6,733 nucleotides of DNA from Pseudomonadota bacterium (lineage in GTDB: Bacteria > Pseudomonadota > Gammaproteobacteria > Burkholderiales > Burkholderiaceae_B): the NCBI GenBank assembly GCA_023432075.1, contig JAEYVD010000235.1:1-6733 (forward strand). Direction: 5' to 3'. Under the pieces are notes generated by a model. That model was not told where the DNA came from. It searched no databases and was given only the letters and a program-made list of their open reading frames with translations. The position numbers and the translations under genes are program-made. Shown in pieces: positions 1 to 5,921 of this stretch (position 1 is the stretch's first letter; each line of letters starts with the position of its first letter).

Positions 1-102
1 TACCGGATGCTGATGTTCGGTCTGGTGATGGTGTTGATGATGATGTGGCGTCCGCAGGGGTTGTTGCCCATGAAGCGTCCCCACGTGGAGCTGGCTAAAT
101 GA
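1..102 (+). CDS. livM: LivM, branched-chain amino acid ABC permease (C-terminal end only)
   Basis: The window opens inside this gene: 33 codons and a TGA stop are visible. The translation ends in a hydrophobic Met/Leu-rich helix ([15 protein letters not shown]) followed by RPQGLLP and a short polar tail. This is the usual end of LivM-type inner-membrane permeases, where the last transmembrane helix is followed by a 'RPQGL' segment. LivM pairs with LivH to form the channel for leucine, isoleucine and valine uptake. Its stop overlaps the livG start in an ATGA (99-102), so the two are translationally coupled in one operon. The identification rests on this short tail plus the livG-livF genes that follow. 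The start, livH and the binding-protein gene lie outside the window. Confidence 0.85.
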   Translation, partial: YRMLMFGLVMVLMMMWRPQGLLPMKRPHVELAK

Positions 103-866
103 GCGAGGCATTGCTGAAAGTATCCGGCCTGACCATGCGGTTCGGCGGCCTCCTGGCCGTCGATAGCGTGGGTTTCGAGGTCATGACCGACGAGGTCTTT
201 GCCATCATCGGCCCGAACGGCGCCGGCAAGACCACCGTCTTCAATTGCGTGGGTGGGTTCTACGCACCCACTGCCGGCGAGATCATCATGGACGGCAAGC
301 CCATCACGGGTCTTGCCAGCCACAAGGTGGCGCGCCACGGCCTGGTGCGCACGTTCCAGAACGTGCGCCTGTTCAAGCAGCTCACGGTGCTGGAAAACCT
401 GTTGGTCGCGCAGCACACGCAGGTCGAATCGCGCCTGTTGCCTGGGCTGCTCAAGACCAAGGGCTATCGCCAGTCCGAATCCGAGGCGCTGTCGCGCGCG
501 GCGCAGTGGCTGGATTTCATGGGTCTGCGCGAATTCGCGAACCGCGAAGCCGGCAATCTGGCCTATGGCCACCAGCGGCGCCTGGAGATCGCGCGCTGCA
601 TGATCACCAAGCCGCGCCTGTTAATGCTGGACGAACCCGCGGCGGGTCTGAATCCGCAGGAAAAGCGCGATCTGCAATCGCTGATCGACCAGCTGCGGCG
701 CGAGTTTGGCGTCGCGGTGCTGCTGATCGAGCACGACATGAGCCTCATCATGGGTATTTCGGACCGGATTCTGGTCATGGAACATGGCAAGCCCATCACG
801 ACCGGCACCCCCGATCAGGTGCGCAACGACGAGCGCGTCATCAAGGCGTACCTGGGGGAGGAATGA
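99..866 (+). CDS. livG: LivG, ATP-binding subunit of branched-chain amino acid ABC transporter
   Basis: A 255-residue cytoplasmic ATPase that, with LivF, drives the LivHM permease for branched-chain amino acids (some Burkholderiales relatives carry other amino acids or amides). All nucleotide-binding motifs are present: Walker [10 protein letters not shown] at residues 38-46, Q-loop Gln87 (RTFQN), the signature region NLAYGHQRR from residue 153, Walker B LLMLDEP at 174-180 with catalytic Glu179, and H-loop His212 (IEHD). The signature is the LivG form with Tyr-Gly in place of the common Ser-Gly-Gly. The insert after the Q-loop (about 105-130) and the ending IKAYLGEE are typical of LivG, and the length is normal. 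The start follows GGAG at 87-90 with 8 bases of spacing and overlaps the livM stop. The stop abuts the livF start. The family call is firm; the exact substrate depends on binding proteins outside the window. Confidence 0.95.
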   Translation: MSEALLKVSGLTMRFGGLLAVDSVGFEVMTDEVFAIIGPNGAGKTTVFNCVGGFYAPTAGEIIMDGKPITGLASHKVARHGLVRTFQNVRLFKQLTVLENLLVAQHTQVESRLLPGLLKTKGYRQSESEALSRAAQWLDFMGLREFANREAGNLAYGHQRRLEIARCMITKPRLLMLDEPAAGLNPQEKRDLQSLIDQLRREFGVAVLLIEHDMSLIMGISDRILVMEHGKPITTGTPDQVRNDERVIKAYLGEE

Positions 867-1567
867 TGCTCAAGCTGGAAAACATACACACCTTCTACGG
901 CGCCATTCAGGCATTGAACGGCGTGTCGGTCGATGTGAACAAGGGTGAGATCGTCACGCTGATCGGCGCCAACGGCGCGGGCAAGACCACGCTGCTGATG
1001 ACGGTCTGCGGCAATCCGCGTGCGCGCGAGGGAAAGATCACGTTCGAAGGCGAAGACATCACGAACAAGGACACGCACCACATCATGCGCAGTGGCATCG
1101 CCATTTCGCCTGAGGGCCGCCGCGTGTTCAAGGACCTGACGGTCGCCGAGAACCTGATGATGGGCGGCTTCTTTTCCAAGCGCGACGAGATCGAGGCGGG
1201 TATCGACCACGTCTATGGCTTGTTCCCGCGCTTGAAAGAGCGCGCCAGCCAGCGAGCCGGCCTGATGTCGGGCGGCGAACAGCAGATGCTGGCCATCGGC
1301 CGCGCGCTGATGACCCGGCCGCGCCTGTTGCTGCTGGACGAACCCACGCTGGGCCTGGCCCCGCTGGTGATCGCCCAGATCTTCGACATCATCCGCGAGA
1401 TCCGGGAGCAGGGCGTGACCGTGTTCCTGGTCGAGCAGAACGCGAACAAGGCGCTCGGCGTGGCGGACCGCGGCTACGTGCTGGAAAACGGCCGCGTGGT
1501 CCTGCAGGACACCGGCGCCAATCTGCTGGTCAACGATCAGGTCCGCAAGGCTTACCTGGGCGGTTGA
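866..1567 (+). CDS. livF: LivF, second ATP-binding subunit of branched-chain amino acid ABC transporter
   Basis: A 233-residue ATPase, partner of LivG in the LivGF heterodimer on the cytoplasmic face of the permease. Numbered from the start at 866, it shows Walker A GANGAGKTT at 34-42, the LivF-type PEGRR in the Q-loop region (82-86), signature LMSGGEQQ at 133-140, and Walker B LLLLDEP at 154-160 with Glu159. VEQN at 189-192 stands where most ABC ATPases have the His switch. That replacement is normal for LivF, so it is not a defect. Two adjacent in-frame ATG codons (863 and 866) are possible starts. The one at 866 is preferred because the purine-rich GGGGGAGG at 854-861 is too close to 863. 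Either way the start overlaps the livG TGA (864-866), giving tight coupling. It is the last gene of the operon, and a terminator follows 22 bases after its stop. Confidence 0.95.
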   Translation: MLKLENIHTFYGAIQALNGVSVDVNKGEIVTLIGANGAGKTTLLMTVCGNPRAREGKITFEGEDITNKDTHHIMRSGIAISPEGRRVFKDLTVAENLMMGGFFSKRDEIEAGIDHVYGLFPRLKERASQRAGLMSGGEQQMLAIGRALMTRPRLLLLDEPTLGLAPLVIAQIFDIIREIREQGVTVFLVEQNANKALGVADRGYVLENGRVVLQDTGANLLVNDQVRKAYLGG

Positions 1568-1589
1568 CCTCTTCCCCGCGAAGGAAGCA

Positions 1590-1617
1590 GGCGCATCGGA
1601 AGATGCGCCTTTTTTTT
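1590..1617 (+). terminator. Rho-independent terminator of the liv operon
   Basis: A perfect 8-bp stem (GGCGCATC at 1590-1597 with GATGCGCC at 1602-1609) closes a GGAA tetraloop of the stable GNRA type. Eight T residues follow at once (1610-1617). This is a strong intrinsic terminator for + strand transcription out of livF. On the opposite strand the same hairpin is preceded by A residues and has no T-run after it. It should therefore be a poor terminator for the convergent racemase operon, whose stop codon is only 8 bases away. Confidence 0.93.
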
Positions 1618-1624
1618 GCTGGTC

Positions 1625-2368
1625 TTACGCGGCGATCCGTTCCGCGGGCTGGTCAGCCTGGTAGTGCGCGATGGCGGCGCGGGCGAGGGCGTCGATGGAG
1701 TCCGTGAGGGTCACGCCCAGGTTGGGGCGCAGGGCGTGCGGCACGGCCAGGGGCAGTTCCGTGCAGCCCAGGACGACGGCGTCGGCGCCGCGCGCCTTCA
1801 GGCGGGCGATGCATTCGGCGGCGGGGGCGAAGGCGTCTTCGAGCTGGTTGCCCTTGACCGCGCGGATCGAGCCCATGCAGAAGCGTTCGACTTCGTCGTC
1901 GTCAGGCACGATGCACTCGTAGCCCTGGGCTTCGAGGTGCCGCTGGTACAGGCCAAGCTTTAGCGTGGCGGCGGTGCCCATCAGGCCGATGCGGCCGCGG
2001 GGCAGGCCCAGACGGCGCAGGTCTTCGATGACCGCCTCGATGATGTGCAGCACCGGCACGCCGGTGGACGCGGCGATCTCGTCGAACCACAGGTGGGCGG
2101 TGTTGCACGGGATGGCGATGAGCCGGGCGCCGGCCTGTTCCAGGAAGCGCACGCCGTCGACCATGTGGGGCAGCGGATTTTCGCCGCCGGCCATGTAGGC
2201 GCTGGATCGGTCGGGAATGCGGGGATCGTTGCGCAGCAGGGTGGGAATGTGTTGCTGGTCAACCGTGGCGGGCGTCAGCGCCGCCAGGCGGAGGGCAAAG
2301 GCCGCGCCGGCCATGGGCCCCATTCCGCCCAATACACCCAGGTAGCAGCCCTGGGAAAACGTCTTCAC
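1625..2368 (-). CDS. Aspartate/glutamate racemase family protein
   Basis: A 247-residue cytoplasmic protein of the cofactor-independent Asp/Glu racemase family. These enzymes invert the alpha carbon with two cysteines acting as opposed acid/base. Both are present in the expected settings: Cys88 in PCNTAH, and Cys202 in GCTELPLA. The N-terminal GVLGGMGPMAG (11-21), the segment HIPTLLRNDPRIPDRS (40-55) and the length are typical of aspartate racemases. The frame stays open upstream to 2560, but the GTG at 2366-2368 is the likely start: it has GGAG at 2377-2380 (minus strand) with 8 bases of spacing, and family homology begins there. A longer product would overlap the deacylase gene. The gene is last in a minus-strand operon, 16 bases after the D-aminoacylase stop. 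Its place there suggests it converts the D-amino acid released by the deacylase. Substrate (Asp, Glu or broader, as in YgeA-like racemases) cannot be read from sequence. Confidence 0.88.
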   Translation of the reverse strand: MKTFSQGCYLGVLGGMGPMAGAAFALRLAALTPATVDQQHIPTLLRNDPRIPDRSSAYMAGGENPLPHMVDGVRFLEQAGARLIAIPCNTAHLWFDEIAASTGVPVLHIIEAVIEDLRRLGLPRGRIGLMGTAATLKLGLYQRHLEAQGYECIVPDDDEVERFCMGSIRAVKGNQLEDAFAPAAECIARLKARGADAVVLGCTELPLAVPHALRPNLGVTLTDSIDALARAAIAHYQADQPAERIAA

Positions 2369-2376
2369 TTTAAGTA

Positions 2377-2380
2377 CTCC
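2377..2380 (-). promoter_or_regulatory. Ribosome binding site deciding the racemase GTG start
   Basis: Read on the minus strand this is GGAG, followed by 8 bases and GTG. It lies in the 16-base gap after the deacylase stop. It supports the GTG at 2366-2368 over the far-upstream in-frame ATG at 2560, which lies inside the deacylase gene. Confidence 0.7.
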
Positions 2381-2384
2381 GTGC

Positions 2385-3836
2385 TCATGCTTGACCGGGC
2401 GACAGGACCTGACCCGGGCGTTCGGCGCCGGTCCGTTCCCCGTCCCAGACCTGCCTGCCGTTGACCCACACGGCGTGGATGCCCCGGCTTGCCTGAATGG
2501 GCGCTGAAAAAGTGGCCACGTCGGTGACGGTGGCGGGATCGAACAGCACCAGGTCAGCATGATACCCCTCCCGGAGCAGGCCGCGTTCGGCCACGCCGTA
2601 CTGGTCTGCGGCCAACCCCGTCATCTTGTGGATGGCCGATTCCAGGGACAACAGGTTCTGCTCTCGCACCATCGTGCGCAGGACGTTGGTGAAGGTGCCC
2701 CACTGGCGGGGGTGCGGATGGGGATCGAAGGGCAGCCCGTCCGAGCCGACCATGGTCAGCGGATGGGCAAAGATGCGGTTGACGTCGGCGGGATCCATCA
2801 GGAAGTAGATGGCGCCGGCCGGGGCCAGGCGGGCCACGGCGGCCTCGTCGTCCAGGCCCAGTTCGGCCATCACTTCGCTGAAGTCGCGGCCCGTCGCTTC
2901 GGGGTAGCCTTTGGACCAGGTGATCATCGTCCGGCTGGCAAGCCGCGCGCGATCGAGCCGCAGCATGGTGGAGGTGGCGGGGTAGGGGTGGCAGTCCAGG
3001 CAGACGGGCTGCAAGGCCGCGGCGCGGCTGATGAGGTCCAGCGTTTCACGGGTGCGCCCGTGATTGCGTTCGCCGGCCAGCTTGTGGTGCGAAAACACGA
3101 CGCGGCAATCGATTTCGCGACCGATGTGCAGCGCCTCTTCGATGGCCGGCACGATGTGATCGGCCTCGTCGCGCAGGTGGGTGGCATAAATGCCGGCGCG
3201 GCCGCGCAGCGGCTGGCACACGTCGACGATCTCGTCCGTGGGCGCGGCGCTGGCCGGCGGATAGAAGGTGCCGGTGGATACACCGAAGGCGCCGGCGTCC
3301 AGCGCTTCCTGCATGAGTTCGCGCATGGCGGCGCGTTCCGCGTCGTTGGCAGCGCGCGATGTGTCGTCCATGACGGCGACGCGCAAGGTGGTGTGGCCCA
3401 CCAGTGGAATCACGTTGACTGCGGCGGGCGTGTCGCGCAGCGCGTCCATCCAGGACCGGAAGGTGCCAAAGCGAAAGAGCGACGGCGGGCCCAGCAGGTC
3501 CAGCGGCTGCGGGATCTGCGTGCGCGCCAGGGGCGCCAGGCTGATCCCGCAGTTGCCGGTGACGACCGTCGTGATGCCTTGCGACACCTTGGGCAGCATG
3601 TCGGGATGGGCCAGCAGATACCCGTCGTCGTGGGTGTGCGAGTCGATGAAGCCCGGCGCCAGGACCAGGCCCCGGCCATCGATGACCGGCGCGCCGGCGG
3701 GATGGGCAAAGCTGCCCACCGCCTCGATGCGCCCGCCGCGCACGGCAAGGTCGCCGACGGTGGCGGGCCCGCCCGATCCGTCGATGAGCGTGGCGCCCGC
3801 GACGATGAAGTCAGCCTGCAAGGTGTCTGCCGTCAT
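2385..3836 (-). CDS. dan: D-aminoacylase (N-acyl-D-amino acid deacylase), amidohydrolase superfamily
   Basis: A 483-residue zinc hydrolase that cleaves N-acyl-D-amino acids into a carboxylate and a free D-amino acid. Metal-site residues are visible: the HxH motif at His67/His69 (DSHTHDD), Cys96 in VTGNCGIS, His220 (YATHLRDE), His250 (VFSHHKLAG) and Asp366 (GSDGLPFDPHPHP). As I recall, the characterised Alcaligenes faecalis enzyme uses Cys96, His220 and His250 for zinc and Asp366 for catalysis, so the numbers agree exactly. That agreement also supports the chosen start. The N-terminal and C-terminal parts (about 1-60 and 415-483, with HADLVLFDP near 426) form the beta-sandwich usual in this family. 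No signal peptide is seen, so it is probably cytoplasmic. It starts 9 bases after the receptor gene stop without a good ribosome site, suggesting translational coupling. Preference for neutral, D-Glu or D-Asp acyl substrates is unknown, though the adjacent Asp/Glu-type racemase makes acidic substrates worth considering. Confidence 0.92.
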   Translation of the reverse strand: MTADTLQADFIVAGATLIDGSGGPATVGDLAVRGGRIEAVGSFAHPAGAPVIDGRGLVLAPGFIDSHTHDDGYLLAHPDMLPKVSQGITTVVTGNCGISLAPLARTQIPQPLDLLGPPSLFRFGTFRSWMDALRDTPAAVNVIPLVGHTTLRVAVMDDTSRAANDAERAAMRELMQEALDAGAFGVSTGTFYPPASAAPTDEIVDVCQPLRGRAGIYATHLRDEADHIVPAIEEALHIGREIDCRVVFSHHKLAGERNHGRTRETLDLISRAAALQPVCLDCHPYPATSTMLRLDRARLASRTMITWSKGYPEATGRDFSEVMAELGLDDEAAVARLAPAGAIYFLMDPADVNRIFAHPLTMVGSDGLPFDPHPHPRQWGTFTNVLRTMVREQNLLSLESAIHKMTGLAADQYGVAERGLLREGYHADLVLFDPATVTDVATFSAPIQASRGIHAVWVNGRQVWDGERTGAERPGQVLSPGQA

Positions 3837-3845
3837 GAAGAATGC

Positions 3846-4823
3846 TCAGTCGAGTTTTTCGATGCCGGCGTTGTCGATGATCTGCTGCCACTTGGCGGTT
3901 TCGCGATCGATCAGCTGCTTGAACTCGGCGGGCGAGCCGGATGCCGGTTCGGCGCCTAGCGTGGCCAGGCCCTGGCGCACTTCCGGCGCCTGCAGCGCCT
4001 TCTGGATGGCGGCGTTCAGCGTGGCGACCACGTCATCGGGGGTGCCCTTGGGCGCCACGACGCCACCCCAGGCGACCGTCTCGTAACCCTTCAGGCCGGA
4101 TTCGTCCAGCGTCGGCACGTCGGGCATCAGCGACAGGCGCTTCAGGCTGCTGACGCCGATGGCGCGGACCTTGCCGCTCTTGACGAGCGGTGCGGCTTCC
4201 GAGGTGTTGACGAACAGGTAGTCCAGGCGGCCGCCAAGCAGATCCTGGATGGCGGCGGGGCCGCCGTTATAGGGGATGAACATCACGTCCAGCTTGGCCA
4301 TGCTCTTGAACAGCTCGCCGCCCATGTGGCCGGTGGTGCCCACGCCCGAGGCGCCGTACGACAGGCGGCCCGGCTCGTTGCGGGCGCGGTCGATCAGGTC
4401 CTGCACGCTCTTGATGGGCGATTCAGCCGGCACGATCAGCGCGTTGTAGAGATCGAACATGTGCGCGACCGGCGTCAGGTCCTTGTCCACATCGTACGGC
4501 AGGCGCTTGAAGAGCGAACGGTTGACCGCCAGCGTGTTGATGTTGCCGTAGCCGACCGTGTAGCCGTCCGGGGCAGCGCGCTTGATGAGCGCGATGCCGA
4601 TGTTGCCGGCGGCGCCGGGACGGTTCTCGACGACCATCGTGGCCCCGGTATCGCGTGCCATCTGGGTGGTGATCAAGCGCGACAGCACGTCGGGCGATCC
4701 GCCGGCGGCGGACGGGACGACGAAGGTGATGGGCTTGTCGGGATAGCCGGCCGCCGAGGCGGCGCCGATGAAGGCGACGCTGAGCGCCGCCATGGAAAGA
4801 CTGCGAAGGAGCGTGCTGCGCAT
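3846..4823 (-). CDS. Bug/TctC-family periplasmic solute-binding protein
   Basis: A 325-residue secreted receptor of the tripartite tricarboxylate transporter (TTT) type, the family greatly expanded in Bordetella and relatives. A Sec signal peptide is clear: basic MRSTLLR, a hydrophobic stretch to about residue 20, and an AASAA cleavage region (mature start near 25-26). The mature protein begins YPDKPITFVVPSAAGGSPD, the hallmark Bug opening. It continues with VVENRPGAAGNIG (64-76), YGASGVGTTGHMGGELF (156-172) and IPYNGGPAAIQDLLGGRLDY (183-202). The start is supported by AGGGGA (4832-4837 on the minus strand) with 8 bases of spacing. It is the first gene of the operon with the D-aminoacylase and racemase. 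No TctA or TctB permease gene is adjacent, so it either uses a shared permease elsewhere or acts in sensing. The ligand is unknown; the context suggests an N-acylated or D-amino acid. The family is certain, the ligand inferred. Confidence 0.93.
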   Translation of the reverse strand: MRSTLLRSLSMAALSVAFIGAASAAGYPDKPITFVVPSAAGGSPDVLSRLITTQMARDTGATMVVENRPGAAGNIGIALIKRAAPDGYTVGYGNINTLAVNRSLFKRLPYDVDKDLTPVAHMFDLYNALIVPAESPIKSVQDLIDRARNEPGRLSYGASGVGTTGHMGGELFKSMAKLDVMFIPYNGGPAAIQDLLGGRLDYLFVNTSEAAPLVKSGKVRAIGVSSLKRLSLMPDVPTLDESGLKGYETVAWGGVVAPKGTPDDVVATLNAAIQKALQAPEVRQGLATLGAEPASGSPAEFKQLIDRETAKWQQIIDNAGIEKLD

Positions 4824-4854
4824 GATGGATTTCCCCTGGTTTTGTTTTGTGGAG

Positions 4855-4891
4855 CGGGCAGATTACACCTGGGCATGCGGCACTGCGTCAT
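4855..4891 (-). promoter_or_regulatory. Predicted sigma-70 promoter of the receptor-deacylase-racemase operon
   Basis: Read on the minus strand, a -10 box TGTAAT (4862-4867, 5 of 6 matches) lies 18 bases from a -35-like ATGACG (4886-4891, 4 of 6 matches). Transcription would begin near 4855 and leave a leader of about 32 bases before the receptor start at 4823. The imperfect -35 fits a promoter that needs an activator, here probably the divergent LysR-type protein. This is a motif match by eye only. Confidence 0.45.
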
Positions 4892-4907
4892 CGAAAAATG
4901 TCTCAAA

Positions 4908-4928
4908 CCTATAATCCCCCGTTATCGG
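4908..4928. promoter_or_regulatory. Candidate LysR-type operator (T-N11-A palindrome)
   Basis: The arms CCTATAA (4908-4914) and TTATCGG (4922-4928) are inverted copies with one mismatch, separated by seven bases. The inner ATAA-N7-TTAT carries the T-N11-A core (T4912, A4924) expected of LysR-family recognition sites. The centre (4918) lies about 63 bases upstream of the predicted operon start and overlaps the -10 and start region of the regulator's own promoter. That placement would let one bound regulator repress its own gene and activate the divergent operon. Confidence 0.5.
4910..4922 (+). promoter_or_regulatory. Predicted -10 box and start region of the LysR regulator gene
   Basis: A perfect TATAAT at 4910-4915 points to transcription starting near 4922, giving a leader of about 20 bases to the ATG at 4943. 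No good -35 hexamer is seen 16-18 bases upstream (around 4886-4892), so expression may be low. The -10 box lies inside the candidate operator, which suggests autorepression. Confidence 0.5.
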
Positions 4929-4930
4929 AA

Positions 4931-4936
4931 AAGGGG
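4931..4936 (+). promoter_or_regulatory. Ribosome binding site deciding the LysR start
   Basis: AAGGGG followed by six A residues and the ATG at 4943. It favours this start over the upstream in-frame ATG at 4847 and the one at 4898, neither of which leaves room for the predicted promoter. Confidence 0.65.
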
Positions 4937-4942
4937 AAAAAA

Positions 4943-5899
4943 ATGGATGCGGATGCGTATGCCGACGAAGTCGGCCCCAGCGCCGGAAGGCCACTGAATC
5001 TGCGCCAGATCGAGGTGTTCCGGGCGATCATGATGGCCGGTTCGATCAGCGGGGCGGGGCGCATGCTGCATGTGTCGCAGCCGGCGGTGAGCCGGGTGCT
5101 GGCGCTGACGGAAAGCCGCCTGGGCTACCGGCTGTTCGAGCGCGTCAAGAGCCGGTTGTCGCCCACCGCCGAAGCCCGGCGCCTGTATGCGGAGGTCGAG
5201 CAGGTGTATGGCGGCATTCAGCGGGTGAATGACCTGGCTGCCAGCCTTGGGCAGTCGGGCGCGGGGATGCTGAAGATCGTGGCCAGCGCCAGTTTCGGGC
5301 AGCGCCTGATCCCGATGGCGCTGGAGCGGTTTCGCGGCCACAATGCGGGCGCGCGTGTCGATTACCGCAGCGTGACGTTCGACGAACTGGCGGCGTACTT
5401 CCTGTCTGGCCAGGCGGACATCGGCATTTCCATGCAGCCGCCGGATCATCCCAATCTGACGTCCGTGCGGCTGGCGCGCGTACCGGTGGTCTGCGTGCTG
5501 CCGCCCGGGCATCCGCTGGCCAGTCATGAGGTGGTGCTGCCGGAAGACTTTTCGTCGGCGGCGTGGATTGGCTATCCGCGCGACACGCCGTTGGGTCGCG
5601 CGCTGCAGCCATTTTTTGGCGACGGCCCGCGCTGCGCGGCGGCGGTCGAGGTGCATTCGCCGGTGACCGCCTGTTCGTTCGTGCAACAGGGATTGGGACC
5701 GGCGCTGGTCGACGCCTGGTGCGTCACGCCGGACCAGGCCGCCCACATGGCGCTTCGCTCCATCAAGCCGGAGGCCAGCGTGGAAATCTGGGCGACGCAT
5801 TCCAACCTGAGCGCGCCGCCCTTGCTGGCGCGGCGCTTTCTGGCCGCCGTGAAAAAGATCCTGGAAAGCGAGACGCTGCCCGGCGTTACGCCTGCTTAG
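4943..5899 (+). CDS. LysR-type transcriptional regulator of the divergent operon
   Basis: A 318-residue LysR-family DNA-binding protein. The N-terminal winged helix-turn-helix runs from about 18 to 77 (LNLRQIEVFRAIMMAGSISG...), with recognition helix SQPAVSRVLALTESRLGYRLFER near 45-67. A linker helix follows to about 105, then a periplasmic-binding-protein-like effector domain from about 108 to 305 (LKIVASASFGQRLIPMALERF, VCVLPPGHPLAS, FVQQGLGPALVDAW). Length is normal. The frame is open back to 4847, but the ATG at 4943 is preferred: AAGGGG at 4931-4936 lies 6 bases ahead, and the longer version would cover the promoter. The opening LNLRQIEVFRAIM and the late GLGPALVD segment recall LysR regulators of opine/amino-acid catabolism (NocR/OccR-like), a loose resemblance only. 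Divergent placement beside the receptor-deacylase-racemase operon makes that operon the obvious target, with an N-acyl-D- or D-amino acid as a plausible effector. Confidence 0.93.
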   Translation: MDADAYADEVGPSAGRPLNLRQIEVFRAIMMAGSISGAGRMLHVSQPAVSRVLALTESRLGYRLFERVKSRLSPTAEARRLYAEVEQVYGGIQRVNDLAASLGQSGAGMLKIVASASFGQRLIPMALERFRGHNAGARVDYRSVTFDELAAYFLSGQADIGISMQPPDHPNLTSVRLARVPVVCVLPPGHPLASHEVVLPEDFSSAAWIGYPRDTPLGRALQPFFGDGPRCAAAVEVHSPVTACSFVQQGLGPALVDAWCVTPDQAAHMALRSIKPEASVEIWATHSNLSAPPLLARRFLAAVKKILESETLPGVTPA

Positions 5900-5921
5900 G
5901 CGAGCCGGGCCGCGGCAGCCG
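5900..5921. other. Short convergent intergenic gap between the LysR and GST stops
   Basis: Only 22 GC-rich bases separate the two stop codons. They contain the self-complementary GCCGCGGC but no T-run on either strand. Another short hairpin, AGGCC-TTC-GGCCT (5926-5938), lies just inside the GST 3' end, also without a T-run. No convincing intrinsic terminator is present, so transcripts from the two sides may overlap or end by Rho. Confidence 0.5.

Noticed and set aside
245..862. In-frame upstream extension of livF through livG
   Set aside because: This part is livG read in another frame. ABC ATPase homology begins only at MLKLEN (866), where a ribosome site is present.
2369..2560. In-frame N-terminal extension of the racemase
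   Set aside because: It lies in the deacylase coding region and lacks racemase homology. The GTG at 2368 with its GGAG explains the start.
2559..3959. Long + strand open frame (466 codons) opposite the D-aminoacylase
   Set aside because: Antisense shadow of a GC-rich gene. The translation is Gly/Arg/Gln-rich without domains, has no ribosome site, and the minus strand carries a clear enzyme with its metal-site residues.
4847..4942. N-terminal extension of the LysR protein
   Set aside because: It would put the TATAAT box and the operator inside the coding region. The ATG at 4943 has a good ribosome site and gives the usual family length.
4326..4997. + strand open frame (223 codons) across the receptor gene start and the promoter gap
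   Set aside because: It is antisense to the receptor, runs through the divergent promoter region and has no recognisable domain.
4922..5800. Minus-strand open frame (292 codons) opposite the LysR gene
   Set aside because: Arg/His-rich low-information translation, antisense to a well-supported regulator. It is a by-product of high GC content.
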